Source of the DNA: DIGJ01 sp036658435 | Lineage (GTDB): Bacteria; Bacillota; Clostridia; Lachnospirales; Lachnospiraceae | Direction: 5' to 3' | Length of the DNA: 25,487 nt | NCBI GenBank assembly: GCA_036658435.1 | Contig: JAVXEO010000031.1 | Location: 1-25,487, forward strand | Shown: one piece after another, positions 1 to 9,000 of the stretch | How the letters are laid out: each line of letters opens with the position of its first letter | Position numbering within the stretch: the stretch's first letter is position 1 | The notes under the pieces: model-generated | The model's input: only the letters and a program-made list of their open reading frames with translations | What the model was told of the DNA's origin: nothing | Databases searched by the model: none | Program-made: the position numbers and the translations under genes

Positions 1-481
1 CCCCTGCCAAAAGATGATAGGTGTTTAAATAATTTGTGACATCCATAAACACCTCGTCAATGGAGTAAACGTGAATATCTTCCGGTGCAATGTATTTTAA
101 ATAAATGTTGTATATTTTTGTGCTGTACTTCATGTAAAGTGCCATTTGTGGCGGTGCGGTGATGTAGTCCAAGGATAGTGAGGGAGAAGCCTTTAATTCG
201 AGGGCACTTGCAGACGCTCCCGAAAAGGTTCGACCCGGTGCATGACGAAGGCGCAGGGCATTTGCCTCCTTCACCTTTTGTACCACCTCAAACAACCTTG
301 CCCTGCCCGGAATGCCGTAAGCTTTCAGGGACGGCGAAACGGCAAGACAGATTGTTTTTTCGGTGCGGCTTGCATCGGCAACAACAAGGTTCGTGCTCAT
401 GGGGTCAAGCCCACGTTCCATGCACTCCACCGAAGCATAGAAAGATTTTAGGTCGATTGCGATATAGGTTCTGCTTTTCAT
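1..481 (-). CDS. Y-family DNA polymerase (UmuC/DinB-like), N-terminal part, cut by window edge
   Basis: The reverse complement encodes 160 residues with no stop, running off the left edge, so only the N-terminal palm/fingers part is visible. It begins MKSRTYIAIDLKSFYASVE, the metal-binding Asp10 and aromatic steric-gate region of Y-family translesion polymerases. The second catalytic signature, YSIDEVF, lies near residues 140-146, with the acidic pair Asp142/Glu143. Both active-site motifs are intact. The start at 481 is preceded by AGGGAGG. By family knowledge it copies damaged templates at low fidelity. Close relatives are often carried on mobile elements of gut Firmicutes, and the 180-440 stretch looks richer in G+C than its neighbours, so horizontal origin is possible but unproven. 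DinB versus UmuC subclass cannot be settled without the C-terminus. Confidence 0.9.
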   Translation of the reverse strand, partial: MKSRTYIAIDLKSFYASVECMERGLDPMSTNLVVADASRTEKTICLAVSPSLKAYGIPGRARLFEVVQKVKEANALRLRHAPGRTFSGASASALELKASPSLSLDYITAPPQMALYMKYSTKIYNIYLKYIAPEDIHVYSIDEVFMDVTNYLNTYHLLAG

Positions 482-536
482 GTCTTGACTGCCTCCCTGT
501 CATATTCTTACGACTAGCGTTGTCCTTTTACCTAAA

Positions 537-565
537 ATTATACACAAAATGGCGGTATCTTGCAA
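537..565 (-). promoter_or_regulatory. Sigma-A-type promoter of the Y-family polymerase
   Basis: On the minus strand TTGCAA (560-565) and TATAAT (537-542) are separated by exactly 17 bp, 56 bases upstream of the polymerase start. Between the -10 box and the gene there is an imperfect dyad at 511-524 (ACGAC-N4-GTTGT) that could be an operator; it is only a weak match to the Gram-positive LexA box. Confidence 0.7.
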
Positions 566-615
566 TCTTCCTGATGGATTTTATTGCGATGAATTCAGCT
601 TTAAACATGAGAATT

Positions 616-1206
616 TCAGGTTATCTTAATGCGCTTTGAGAGAAACATGGAAATAACATTCATAATGACTGCAGCGACACACAGAAATACGGGTAATACA
701 GGGGATATCCTTAAAAGAAAAGCAGCATCTATCTCCTTTAGAAAAGCTCCACATGCAGCCGCCAACCCTACCGTAATAATAAACACATAGCGCCCCTTTT
801 CCGAACCAAATCGAAATAAGATGGGTGTATTTATGGCAATAAAAATAAGTCCACCGGAAATAGAAAACAATAGCATGGGAATACTTTCTGCAAAACTGCC
901 ATGTCCGGCTATGGCACGAATCAACTGCACAACAATCACTAAGGCAGCAGATCCTATCATACAAATATAGCCAAGCAAATATTTACTGATAACGATATCT
1001 CTTTTTGAGTAAGGCATCATAACAGCAATTTCATTCCACTTGGAACGTTCATCATAAGCAATGGCGGTCATGGGAAGAACAGCACCCATTAAAATGGCTA
1101 AGGGTGCCATAGAACTTCCTGCTAGTGACATCAAAGGAATTACAATGAGAAATATTTTAAGTTGTTTTGTAATGACAAGAATATCTTTTAAAAGCAGTCC
1201 TTTCAT
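616..1206 (-). CDS. ABC-2 type transporter permease
   Basis: This 196-residue hydrophobic protein has about six predicted membrane segments: starting near residues 15-50 as two helices, then around 75-95, 105-125, 135-150 and 160-185. The short polar N-terminus (MKGLLLKDILVI) is typical of the small ABC-2 permeases paired with GntR-regulated ATPases in Firmicutes. It starts immediately after the stop of the ATPase gene, and its ribosome site AAAGGAGG lies within the end of that gene, so the two are translationally coupled. It presumably forms the membrane channel for the ATPase upstream. The substrate cannot be read from sequence; relatives are linked to peptide-antibiotic or cell-envelope stress. 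No transport signature residue is recognisable beyond the fold. Confidence 0.85.
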   Translation of the reverse strand: MKGLLLKDILVITKQLKIFLIVIPLMSLAGSSMAPLAILMGAVLPMTAIAYDERSKWNEIAVMMPYSKRDIVISKYLLGYICMIGSAALVIVVQLIRAIAGHGSFAESIPMLLFSISGGLIFIAINTPILFRFGSEKGRYVFIITVGLAAACGAFLKEIDAAFLLRISPVLPVFLCVAAVIMNVISMFLSKRIKIT

Positions 1207-2052
1207 TTAATTTTCCTCCTTTGTCATAAATAAAATAATGTCCTCAAGCGTGGTTTTTTCAGACGGAAAGGAAGCATTTACTTTATCTCTTAGAATCAGT
1301 GCTTCGTATCCGTATGGGGTTGCTTTTTTTCGTATCATTCCATCGGAAGGCAGGCACGCAATATCTTCCCTGGAAAGTTTTACAAGTGAATATTTATTTA
1401 ATAAAATGTCTTTTTCTTCACAAAACATTAGCTTTCCCTTGTGAAGGAAAGTGATGTAATCACATATCTTTTCAAGATCACTAATAATATGAGAAGAAAG
1501 CAGGATAGAATGATTTTCATCTCGAGTAAAATCATTAAAAACATCAAGAATTTCATCTCGTATCATGGGATCAAGCCCACTGGTTGCTTCATCTAAAATT
1601 AATAATTTTGGATTATGGGAAAGAGCCACTGCAATAGACAACTTCATTTTCATACCGCGAGAATACTCGTTAAATTTTTTTGTGAGTGGAAGGGTAAATT
1701 TCTTTATATAGTCAAAATAAGTAGGGCTATTCCAATGAATATAGGTTTTACTCATGATACGATTTAAGTCGTTTGCACTTAAAACTTCAGGAAAATAAGC
1801 TTCATCAAGGACAATCCCTATATCCTGTTTTAAAGCAACAAACTCAGGGGACTGATTGGATAAGCCAAGTACCGAAATGGAACCGCTGTCTGGGGATATG
1901 GCATTCATAATTAATTTAATGGTGGTACTTTTACCTGCTCCATTTTCCCCTACTAAACCCATGATGGTGCCTTTTGGTAAAGAAAAACTGATGTTTTCAA
2001 GGGTAAAATCCCGGTATGATTTGGTGATGTTATTCAATTCGACTGCATTCAT
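1207..2052 (-). CDS. ABC transporter ATP-binding protein
   Basis: The 281-residue protein is a complete ABC ATPase. Walker A is GENGAGKST at residues 35-43; the signature is YSRGM at 130-134 in place of LSGGQ; Walker B is LLILDE at 150-155, followed by a D-loop SGLD; the switch His is H188. The YSRGM variant is common in the ATPases of small GntR-controlled exporters (YtrB/BcrA-like group), which fits the neighbours. About 80 residues after the H-loop form a family-specific tail. Its start is one base after the GntR stop, and GAGGAGG lies inside the end of gntR, so the three genes form one operon. It should energise export by the 616-1206 permease; the substrate is unknown. Confidence 0.93.
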   Translation of the reverse strand: MNAVELNNITKSYRDFTLENISFSLPKGTIMGLVGENGAGKSTTIKLIMNAISPDSGSISVLGLSNQSPEFVALKQDIGIVLDEAYFPEVLSANDLNRIMSKTYIHWNSPTYFDYIKKFTLPLTKKFNEYSRGMKMKLSIAVALSHNPKLLILDEATSGLDPMIRDEILDVFNDFTRDENHSILLSSHIISDLEKICDYITFLHKGKLMFCEEKDILLNKYSLVKLSREDIACLPSDGMIRKKATPYGYEALILRDKVNASFPSEKTTLEDIILFMTKEEN

Positions 2053-2053
2053 T

Positions 2054-2428
2054 TTATTCCTCCTCTGAAATGATTTTGAACATTTCTATTAGGTCATTGA
2101 TTGACAATTTGCAGCTTGGTGCAATTTGTAAAATCGTTCTCATGTGTTCTTCAATTTCTTTTAAGTAAGTTTCTCTTAAAATTTCTGTATTCTTTTTAGC
2201 TACATAAGAGCCCTTACCGGCTACTGAGTAAATATATCCATCTCTTTCAAGCTCATCATAGGCTCGTTTGGTGGTAATAACACTGATACGTAAATCCTTT
2301 GCAAGATTACGAATAGAGGGAAGAATATCCCCTTCTTTCAGATCAGCAGAAATAATTGCCGACTTAATTTGAAGATAGATCTGCTCATAAATCGGTTGAT
2401 TATTTGCATTGCTTATAATAATATTCAT
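2054..2428 (-). CDS. GntR-family transcriptional regulator, YtrA type
   Basis: I chose the start at 2428 because GGAGGTGA lies six bases before it; an ATG nine codons further upstream has no ribosome site. The product is 124 residues. The N-terminal winged helix-turn-helix (about residues 10-75) contains the GntR pattern PIYEQIYLQIKSAI, then SIRNLAKDLRIS and a recognition segment ending in ELERDGYIY. The effector part is only about 45 residues, as expected for the YtrA subfamily, which usually represses its own operon of ABC genes. It is the first gene of a three-gene operon with the ATPase and permease, and a palindromic site overlaps its promoter, which fits autoregulation. The inducing signal is unknown. 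Confidence 0.92.
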   Translation of the reverse strand: MNIIISNANNQPIYEQIYLQIKSAIISADLKEGDILPSIRNLAKDLRISVITTKRAYDELERDGYIYSVAGKGSYVAKKNTEILRETYLKEIEEHMRTILQIAPSCKLSINDLIEMFKIISEEE

Positions 2429-2446
2429 AGTCACCTCCAATGAAAT

Positions 2447-2491
2447 ACTGTTCATATACTATATAATCAGTATATACTCTATATATACAGT
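2447..2491. promoter_or_regulatory. Probable GntR/YtrA operator dyad
   Basis: A 45-bp imperfect palindrome is bounded by ACTGT and ACAGT, has further ATATA/TATA symmetry inside, and contains the perfect 10-bp palindrome AGTATATACT at 2469-2478. It covers the -10 box and spacer of the gntR promoter, so binding should block transcription. Assignment to the adjacent GntR protein is inference from position. Confidence 0.6.
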
Positions 2492-2497
2492 TGTCAA
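2469..2497 (-). promoter_or_regulatory. Promoter of the gntR-ABC operon
   Basis: On the minus strand a perfect TTGACA (2492-2497) and TATACT (2469-2474) are 17 bp apart, about 40 bp upstream of the gntR start codon. Confidence 0.85.
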
Positions 2498-2619
2498 GCC
2501 ATAAACAGACTCGAATTTTATCCAATTCCTATTAATTTGCCAGTACCGGTTAGAGTTTGCTGCTTAAATGTAAAGGACAGTGGAGCACAAATATAAAATG
2601 GACGCAAAAAGTATTTTAC

Positions 2620-2648
2620 TTGGAATATACCAAGGAACATGCTATAAT
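2620..2648 (+). promoter_or_regulatory. Candidate promoter of the jetDABC operon
   Basis: TTGGAA (2620-2625) and TATAAT (2643-2648) are 17 bp apart. Transcription would start near 2655, inside or just before the AAGGAGG ribosome site (2652-2658), giving a leader of only about 14 nt. A weaker alternative -10 (TATAAA, 2592-2597) lies upstream. Confidence 0.5.
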
Positions 2649-2668
2649 TATAAGGAGGTAGAAAGCAT

Positions 2669-3700
2669 ATGAAGAGCATCTTGAATTATTCTAAAAATAA
2701 AATAAATCTAATACAACTCCAAGAATATTATCACCTGGAATCTTATGAAGAACTAGTGGAACTGGTAGAAGAATTCATACAAAAACAATGGTTGGAACCT
2801 GTTAAAAGCTCCAAAGAAAATGGGAAAAGACCGGTTTTATATAATACGTATCGAATTTTAAAAGAGAGTAGAAACTTAGAAACGTATAAAGAGGAACTAT
2901 TATATCTATCGGATCAACTAAAGAACGATTACTATCTTAATAATTTAAACCAATATGAAGAAGACAGACCTTATATACTGCAGCTAAACCAATATATGTT
3001 AAGATGCAGAGAAAAACAGCAAATGCCGGCCTCCTTTAATGAAAGAAGCTTTGAAATTTTTTCAAGAGAAAAATTCTTAACCAAAGAAGGAGGACTACGA
3101 ATCCTTAAAAATCTTGGACTGAATACAGAAAAACTTAAGATTTATGAGACTACGGAGCCTTTGGCGTATTATTCCAATAAAAAAAATACCCCCCAAACTC
3201 TTTTATTTATTGAAAATAAAGATACTTTCTATAGTATGAGAAGACATTTATTAAAAGGAAATAATCGAATACTGGGAGAACCTATAGGAACCTTGATTTA
3301 TGGTGGAGGAAAGGGAGTTTACCGTTCCATTCAAGACTTTGATTTATGCGTGGAACCCTATATGAATCATGAAACCAATCAATACCTTTACTTTGGAGAT
3401 TTAGATTATGAAGGAATCTTTATCTATGAAAAATTAAAAGAGCTTGCAGAAAATCATAGGGTGATAACACCATTTGTGAAAGCCTATGAAACCATGCTTG
3501 CAAAATCTGTAAATTATAAACTGCCGGCAACCAAAGAAAAACAAAACCGAAATAGGACCAGTGAATTTTTTAGCGAGTTTTCAGCTTCTACCGTGGAAAA
3601 AATGAAAAAAATATTAGAGGCGGATACCTATATACCACAGGAAATATTACAGGAAAAAGATTTCTTATGTGCAGAGAATGAGGATAAAGATGGAATATGA
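2669..3700 (+). CDS. jetD: Wadjet defence protein JetD (topoisomerase VI/TOPRIM-like nuclease)
   Basis: The 343-residue protein has a helical N-terminal arm (about 1-165, including a winged-helix-like start) and a C-terminal TOPRIM domain. The TOPRIM acidic residues are visible: Glu182 in FIENKDTF, and Asp244, Asp246 and Glu248 in FGDLDYEGI. A glycine-rich YGGGKGVYRS loop lies at 211-220. By family knowledge JetD is the nuclease subunit that cleaves circular plasmid DNA extruded by the JetABC SMC-like motor. It is the first gene of the operon, has a strong AAGGAGG site, and overlaps jetA by 11 bp. Its position at the front, rather than after jetC, differs from the classic A-B-C-D order. All key acidic residues are present, so it is probably active. 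Confidence 0.9.
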   Translation: MKSILNYSKNKINLIQLQEYYHLESYEELVELVEEFIQKQWLEPVKSSKENGKRPVLYNTYRILKESRNLETYKEELLYLSDQLKNDYYLNNLNQYEEDRPYILQLNQYMLRCREKQQMPASFNERSFEIFSREKFLTKEGGLRILKNLGLNTEKLKIYETTEPLAYYSNKKNTPQTLLFIENKDTFYSMRRHLLKGNNRILGEPIGTLIYGGGKGVYRSIQDFDLCVEPYMNHETNQYLYFGDLDYEGIFIYEKLKELAENHRVITPFVKAYETMLAKSVNYKLPATKEKQNRNRTSEFFSEFSASTVEKMKKILEADTYIPQEILQEKDFLCAENEDKDGI

Positions 3701-5294
3701 TTTTTTACAGAATTTTACGAAAAGAATGAAAAATGTAGGTGCCTATGCACTGCTTTTTAAAAATAGTATCCAGAAGCAAACCTGGAAACAGTATGGACTT
3801 GAAACCATTCACGAACAAACCAATCTGATTTTTTCGGTACTGCTTTATATTATGGAGCAGTCTTTAAGAGAAGAACCCTGTACCATAGACGATATTGGAA
3901 GCTTTATTGACAGCATTAATATGGCATATTACAAGAAATCAATCTCTTATGATGAAGCAAAATCTTTAGGGGAATTTATTGTAAATACCATTCTTTGTGA
4001 CGAAGGAAAAGCCATGTACTTTGAAGGATTTCAATACGAACAGGGAAAATACCAGCAAATATCCATCAGTTTTATTGGCAATAAGATTATCTATGTAGAA
4101 GGAGATGTAAAGCGTACTTCTTATTACTTGACGGATGATGGATATAATCTTATGCTTTCTACTCTTGAAATCGAAAGTAATATGAAACTTACCATACATG
4201 AAATGATTTTCAAGCTTCATCTGGAAAAAGCCAGTTATGATAAAGCAGCGGATGATATGAAAAATATTTTCAATCTATTAAGAATACAACTGCAAAGAAT
4301 TCAGGAAGCCATGGGTAAAATTCGGCAAAACGCCTTGAATTATTCGGTACAGGAATATAAAAAACTTTTGGATGAAAATATGGTTACGATTGATGAAACA
4401 AAGCATAAATTTATGGAATATCGTTCGTATGTTACAAAACTGGTAAAAGAATTAGAGCAGCAGAATATCCATATTGAGCGCCTCAAAGGAAAGGAATCGG
4501 ATAATCTTCATAATCTGAAAATTATTGAGGGATATTTGAATCGGGCGTTGGATGAACATCAAAAGATTTTATCCACTCATTTTGATTTAAAAGCCCTTTA
4601 TACGAAAGAGCTGGAATCTTTATCCCAGATATCCCTTATTCAAAGATTTCCTTTGCGGACGGAACTGTATAATGAAGTTCTGAAAAATGCACAGGTACTT
4701 AGGCGAATGGAGGGCTTTTTCAGACCACTTTTTATTCAGGAAATCGATAAAATATATCAACTGGAGAAAGCATGTGCGTATCAGAAACCAATCAGGGCAA
4801 GAGAAATTGAAGATTCTGCACAAATGGTGGATTTTGATAATGAAAATTATCAAAAAGAACAAAATGAAATACTCCAGAAAAAATTAAAGCGATACCAAGG
4901 GAGTATTTCTTGTCTTCTAGGCTATGCCGTAGAAGAAAGGGAACTGACTTTATCCTCGCTAAAAGAAAAAATGCGGCCTCAGGATAAAGAAATTATTTTC
5001 CCAAACATGGAGATTTTCAGAGAAATTATGATTGAGTTGATAAAAGAGGGAGCGTTTCCAATAGAGGCGCTGCAAAAGGAAAGAGAAGAACATTTTGATG
5101 AAACCAGAAAGCAGTTTCAAATTAGTCGATGCATTCTGGATAGTATTAGTGAAAAGGCAGAATTTAAAGAAATAAAGGAAATAAAGGTCGCTCGAGTAAA
5201 AGGGGGAGAAACGGTTGAATTTTCTCACATACAGGATGAATCCGGTAGGTACAGAAAGATTAATTGTTCCGATGTTTTAATAAAAATTATATGA
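3690..5294 (+). CDS. jetA: Wadjet defence protein JetA (kleisin-like subunit)
   Basis: I chose the ATG at 3690 because GAGGAT precedes it at good spacing; in-frame GTG 3669 and ATG 3678 lack a site. This gives 534 residues. The N-terminal 150 or so look like winged-helix modules. A charged coiled-coil stretch follows at about residues 215-300, and there is a helical C-terminus. It resembles the DUF5716-type JetA of Firmicutes. JetA is the MukF-like kleisin that links JetB to the two JetC heads. The start lies inside the end of jetD, and only 11 bp separate it from jetB, so expression is coupled. Identification rests heavily on operon context plus overall architecture, because this subunit is poorly conserved and has no catalytic motif. 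Confidence 0.82.
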   Translation: MEYDFLQNFTKRMKNVGAYALLFKNSIQKQTWKQYGLETIHEQTNLIFSVLLYIMEQSLREEPCTIDDIGSFIDSINMAYYKKSISYDEAKSLGEFIVNTILCDEGKAMYFEGFQYEQGKYQQISISFIGNKIIYVEGDVKRTSYYLTDDGYNLMLSTLEIESNMKLTIHEMIFKLHLEKASYDKAADDMKNIFNLLRIQLQRIQEAMGKIRQNALNYSVQEYKKLLDENMVTIDETKHKFMEYRSYVTKLVKELEQQNIHIERLKGKESDNLHNLKIIEGYLNRALDEHQKILSTHFDLKALYTKELESLSQISLIQRFPLRTELYNEVLKNAQVLRRMEGFFRPLFIQEIDKIYQLEKACAYQKPIRAREIEDSAQMVDFDNENYQKEQNEILQKKLKRYQGSISCLLGYAVEERELTLSSLKEKMRPQDKEIIFPNMEIFREIMIELIKEGAFPIEALQKEREEHFDETRKQFQISRCILDSISEKAEFKEIKEIKVARVKGGETVEFSHIQDESGRYRKINCSDVLIKII

Positions 5295-5305
5295 GGAGAA
5301 TCACC

Positions 5306-6031
5306 ATGGCATACGAATGGGAAGAAATTAATTATAGCCAGCGAATTTTTTATTATCTGCTTAAAAATAAAGAATTAATAGAAGATCAAGAGAGAGAACT
5401 TTACCGTGCTTATACAGAAAATGAAACAATTATGAACCTGGTGAAACAACAAGGGGATACGGCAGAAAGTGATATTGAACGCTATGGAAATGTGATTTAC
5501 CTTATTCCTAAGGAAGAAAATGATTTCTTGGGATATTCGAAGGCTCAGCTAAAGCTGGTACTATGTAAGTCAGGTGCCACCGATAAGGACTACTATTTAT
5601 CCCAATTTGTAATATTAACCCTTCTTGTGGAGTTTTATGATGGACAAAGCAGCACGAGTAAGGTAAGAGACTTTATGAAGGTAGGAGAGCTGTTAAACTG
5701 TGTCGGAGAACGTTTAAAGGAAGGTAGCCAGATAGAAGCGGAAGGAGAAAAAGAAGAACAGGAAGAAAACGGACTGGCATTTTGTAATATGTTAGAAGCC
5801 TTTTCTGCATTACGAAGCAGTGAAACCGGTTCAAGAGCAAAGACAACCAAAGAGGGATTTGTATATACAATCCTTACCTGGTTACAGAAACAGGGGCTTG
5901 TTGATTATATTGAAGCCGATGAAATGATAAAAACAACAAAAAAGTTAGACCATTTTATGGACTGGAATCTTCTTAACAAAAATAACTATGCCCGTGTATT
6001 ACATGTGCTGGGGGTGAATCCTTATGAGTAA
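5306..6031 (+). CDS. jetB: Wadjet defence protein JetB (KITE/MukE-like subunit)
   Basis: Start at 5306 is set by GAGGAG twelve bases upstream; this gives 241 residues. The protein is acidic and helical, with a segment around residues 60-85 containing ERYGNVIYLIP, a pattern I associate with JetB/MukE-like proteins. A low-complexity Glu/Lys run at about 140-155 probably forms a linker before a C-terminal winged-helix-like domain. By family knowledge JetB is a dimeric KITE protein that binds the JetA kleisin. The gene overlaps jetC by 8 bp (ATGAGTAA), a strong sign of coupled translation and fixed stoichiometry. It has no enzymatic motif; confidence comes from sequence pattern and position between jetA and jetC. 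Confidence 0.82.
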   Translation: MAYEWEEINYSQRIFYYLLKNKELIEDQERELYRAYTENETIMNLVKQQGDTAESDIERYGNVIYLIPKEENDFLGYSKAQLKLVLCKSGATDKDYYLSQFVILTLLVEFYDGQSSTSKVRDFMKVGELLNCVGERLKEGSQIEAEGEKEEQEENGLAFCNMLEAFSALRSSETGSRAKTTKEGFVYTILTWLQKQGLVDYIEADEMIKTTKKLDHFMDWNLLNKNNYARVLHVLGVNPYE

Positions 6032-9000
6032 AATCAATACCTTTCGTGTCATTAATCTAAACTACAACAACAATGCCATTCGCATTGAAGATGAGATGTT
6101 TTATATGGATGGAGAAAGTACGCTGCTGTCTTTGCAAAATGGAGGTGGTAAGTCTGTTTTGGTGCAGATGCTGCTGGCACCTTTTGTGCGCCGACGTTAT
6201 CGGGATACGGTGGACCGGCCTTTCTCCAGTTATTTTACTACCAATAAGCCAACGCATCTTTTGGTTGAATGGAAGCTGGATGGCGGGGCAGGATATGTTT
6301 TAACGGGAATGATGATTCGTGCAAGACAGGGAACGGGAGAAGAAGAGACGGCAGAAGAACTGGAAATACTGAATTTTGTGTATGAATATAAGGACACCAA
6401 TCCCTATGACATTGAGCACTTTCCTTTTGTAGAAACACAGGGAAAGATACGGAAACTGAAGGGTTTTAATGCCTGCCGTACTCTATTTGAGGAACGAAAA
6501 AAGGAGGGCGGATTTCAGTTTCAATACTTTGATATGAACCAGAGCACCCAGCAGAAAAAGTATTTTTTAAAGCTGAAGGAATATGGGATTAACCATGAAG
6601 AGTGGGAAACCATTATAAAGAAAATAAATGTAAAAGAATCCGGATTATCTGATTTGTTTAAGGATGCAAAAGATGAAGCCGGTCTCATAGAAAAATGGTT
6701 TCTTCCTGGGGTAGAAAGCAAATTAAACCAGGATGGAAACAGAATGAAGCAATTTCAATCTATTTTATTAAAGTACATCAGCCAATATAAAGAAAACCAA
6801 ACAAAGATGGAACGCAAGGAAACAATTTTGAAATTTAAAGAAGATGCGGTTCTTATTTGTGAGGAGGATAACCGGTATTTACAAGTGAGTAAGGATAGAC
6901 AACTACACCAGGAAAAGCTGGCTTTTCTTCGAAGCAGTTTGGAAAATTTTGTGGTGGAAACCCAGGAAAAAGTAAAACAGGCAAATGAAAGGCTGGGGGA
7001 TTTAGAAGAAGAGAAAAAAAGAATTGCATATGAGAAAAGCTCCTATGAGCTGTATCAATGTTTGGAGGCACTGGATGCCCGGAACGTGGTATGCAGACAA
7101 TATGAAGAACAGTTAGGGGAGCAAAGAAACGAGCGACAGGAAATAAAGCATAAACTTCAAATCCAGGAATGTGCAGCCTTGTATTGTAATTATAAGCAGG
7201 AGTCAAAAGAGGTTCTTGAGTACGAGAACAAATTAGAGATTGTGAAAAAAGATGAAACAGAACGAATACCGGAGAGGGAAAAAGTAGGATATAATTTGCG
7301 TCTGCGGTACGAGGAACTTTATAAAACCCAGCAGGAAAACGTAGAAAGTGTAGCAGCAAAGTTAGAAGATAACCAGAAAAATGAGTTAAAAACAAGAGAA
7401 GAAAAAGCGCGGGAAGATATACAGAATAAAGAACTGAATAAGCAGATGGGGCAGCTGACAGAAAGAATTAAGCAGTTTGATCAGAAAGAGGCTGCATTTA
7501 ATCAAAGATTTGCTCTTTCTCTTGAACGGAATATAGTAGGCTTGTATGAAGAAGGGACTTTAGAAGTGCTCGAGTCCGCTACGGGTAAAAAATTAGATGA
7601 ACTCCGATCGGAACGCCAGTCCATTGGACAGAAAAAAATGAACGTAACCCAACAGATGGATTCTGCAGACCGTGCAATTCAGGATTTAATGGAAAAAAGG
7701 GGACAACAGCTAGCAGCAAAGGAAGAACTGGAAAAACGGTGGAAGGGACTACAAGAGCAGGCAGCAGAGCGAATTAAAAAAATGCGTTACCTTGATTTAC
7801 CGGAAGAGGAATGCTTTCATACCCAAAAGATTTTACAATCTTGTGATGGAAAAATAGAGCCTTTAAAAAAATTATATAAGGAACAGGAACATCACAGTGA
7901 ACTCCTAAAAGAAGAATATCGTAAATTAAGCTCAGGAGAGGTACTAAAACTTCCAGAAGAATTTAAAGAATTAATGGAAGAATTGGGACTGCATTTTGTA
8001 ATGGGAATGGATTGGTTGAAAAAGAATGGGTACACCGAGGAAGCCAACCGGATTCTTTTACAGAAAAATCCTATGATTCCCTATAGTATTCTTTTAAGTG
8101 AACAAGAACTGAATCGTCTAAAAGAACAGGAAGTCAACTTTTATACCTCGTACCCCATTCCAATTATTTGTAAGGAGCAATTATCACAGGAGGTATGCTG
8201 TATAAATCATGGAGTATACCAAACGGAAGGGCTGAGCTTATTTGTTGCCTTTAATGGGCATTTATTAAACGAAACAGCACGGAAGGAATTATTAAAGGAG
8301 AAACAGGAAGAGATTGAAATTTTACTGGAAAAATCCAACCGCAGGCAAGAGGACATACGATTTTATGAAACGCTTCGAAACGATATTTATTATCAGAAAC
8401 TAACAAAGGAAGAGTATGAGGAAACAGAATTAGCTCTTCAAAAGATAGAAAAAGAAATTGTAAAAATGGAAAAAAGTCTTACGGATACAAGGGCACAAAA
8501 ATCCGAATTAGAAAAAGAAATAGAAAAATTGCGGGTTTCTTTGGGGCAGCTTGGGCAGGAGGAACAACAACTTCTCAGCCTGTCAAAAATGTTAAAGCCT
8601 TTTTCACAAGAATATGGAGACTACCAGGAACAAAAGGTACATCTTTCCAGTTTGAATAAAAAAGTTTTAAATAATGAAGAGGAAATAAAACGACTCGATA
8701 AACTCCAAATAAAATTAAAGGATCAAATAGGGGAACTGGGGTTCAAACTAAAGGAAGAAAGAGAAAACCTATGGAATTTACAGGGAAAATGTAATCAATT
8801 TAAAAATTATAGCGAAGGTACTCTGGTAAAACAGGACTTGGAAGATTTAGAAGCCAGATACCTGGCAATAACTCAGGAAATTAGCAAAAATGTGGCAGAA
8901 CTGGAGAACAACCTTACAAAGGCATACGACCGGTTACATAAAGTGCAGGAGCAGTTAATAAGAACAGCGGATAAATATGATTTAATGGAAGTGGAATATA

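Noticed and set aside
178..639. 153-residue plus-strand open frame at the left edge
   Set aside because: It is antisense to the Y-family polymerase, whose reverse-strand frame has clear catalytic motifs; the plus-strand translation is low-complexity and has no ribosome site.
6853..7395. 180-residue minus-strand open frame
   Set aside because: It lies wholly inside the jetC coiled-coil region; it is a shadow of Glu/Lys-rich codons, rich in Phe, Leu and Pro, with no motif.
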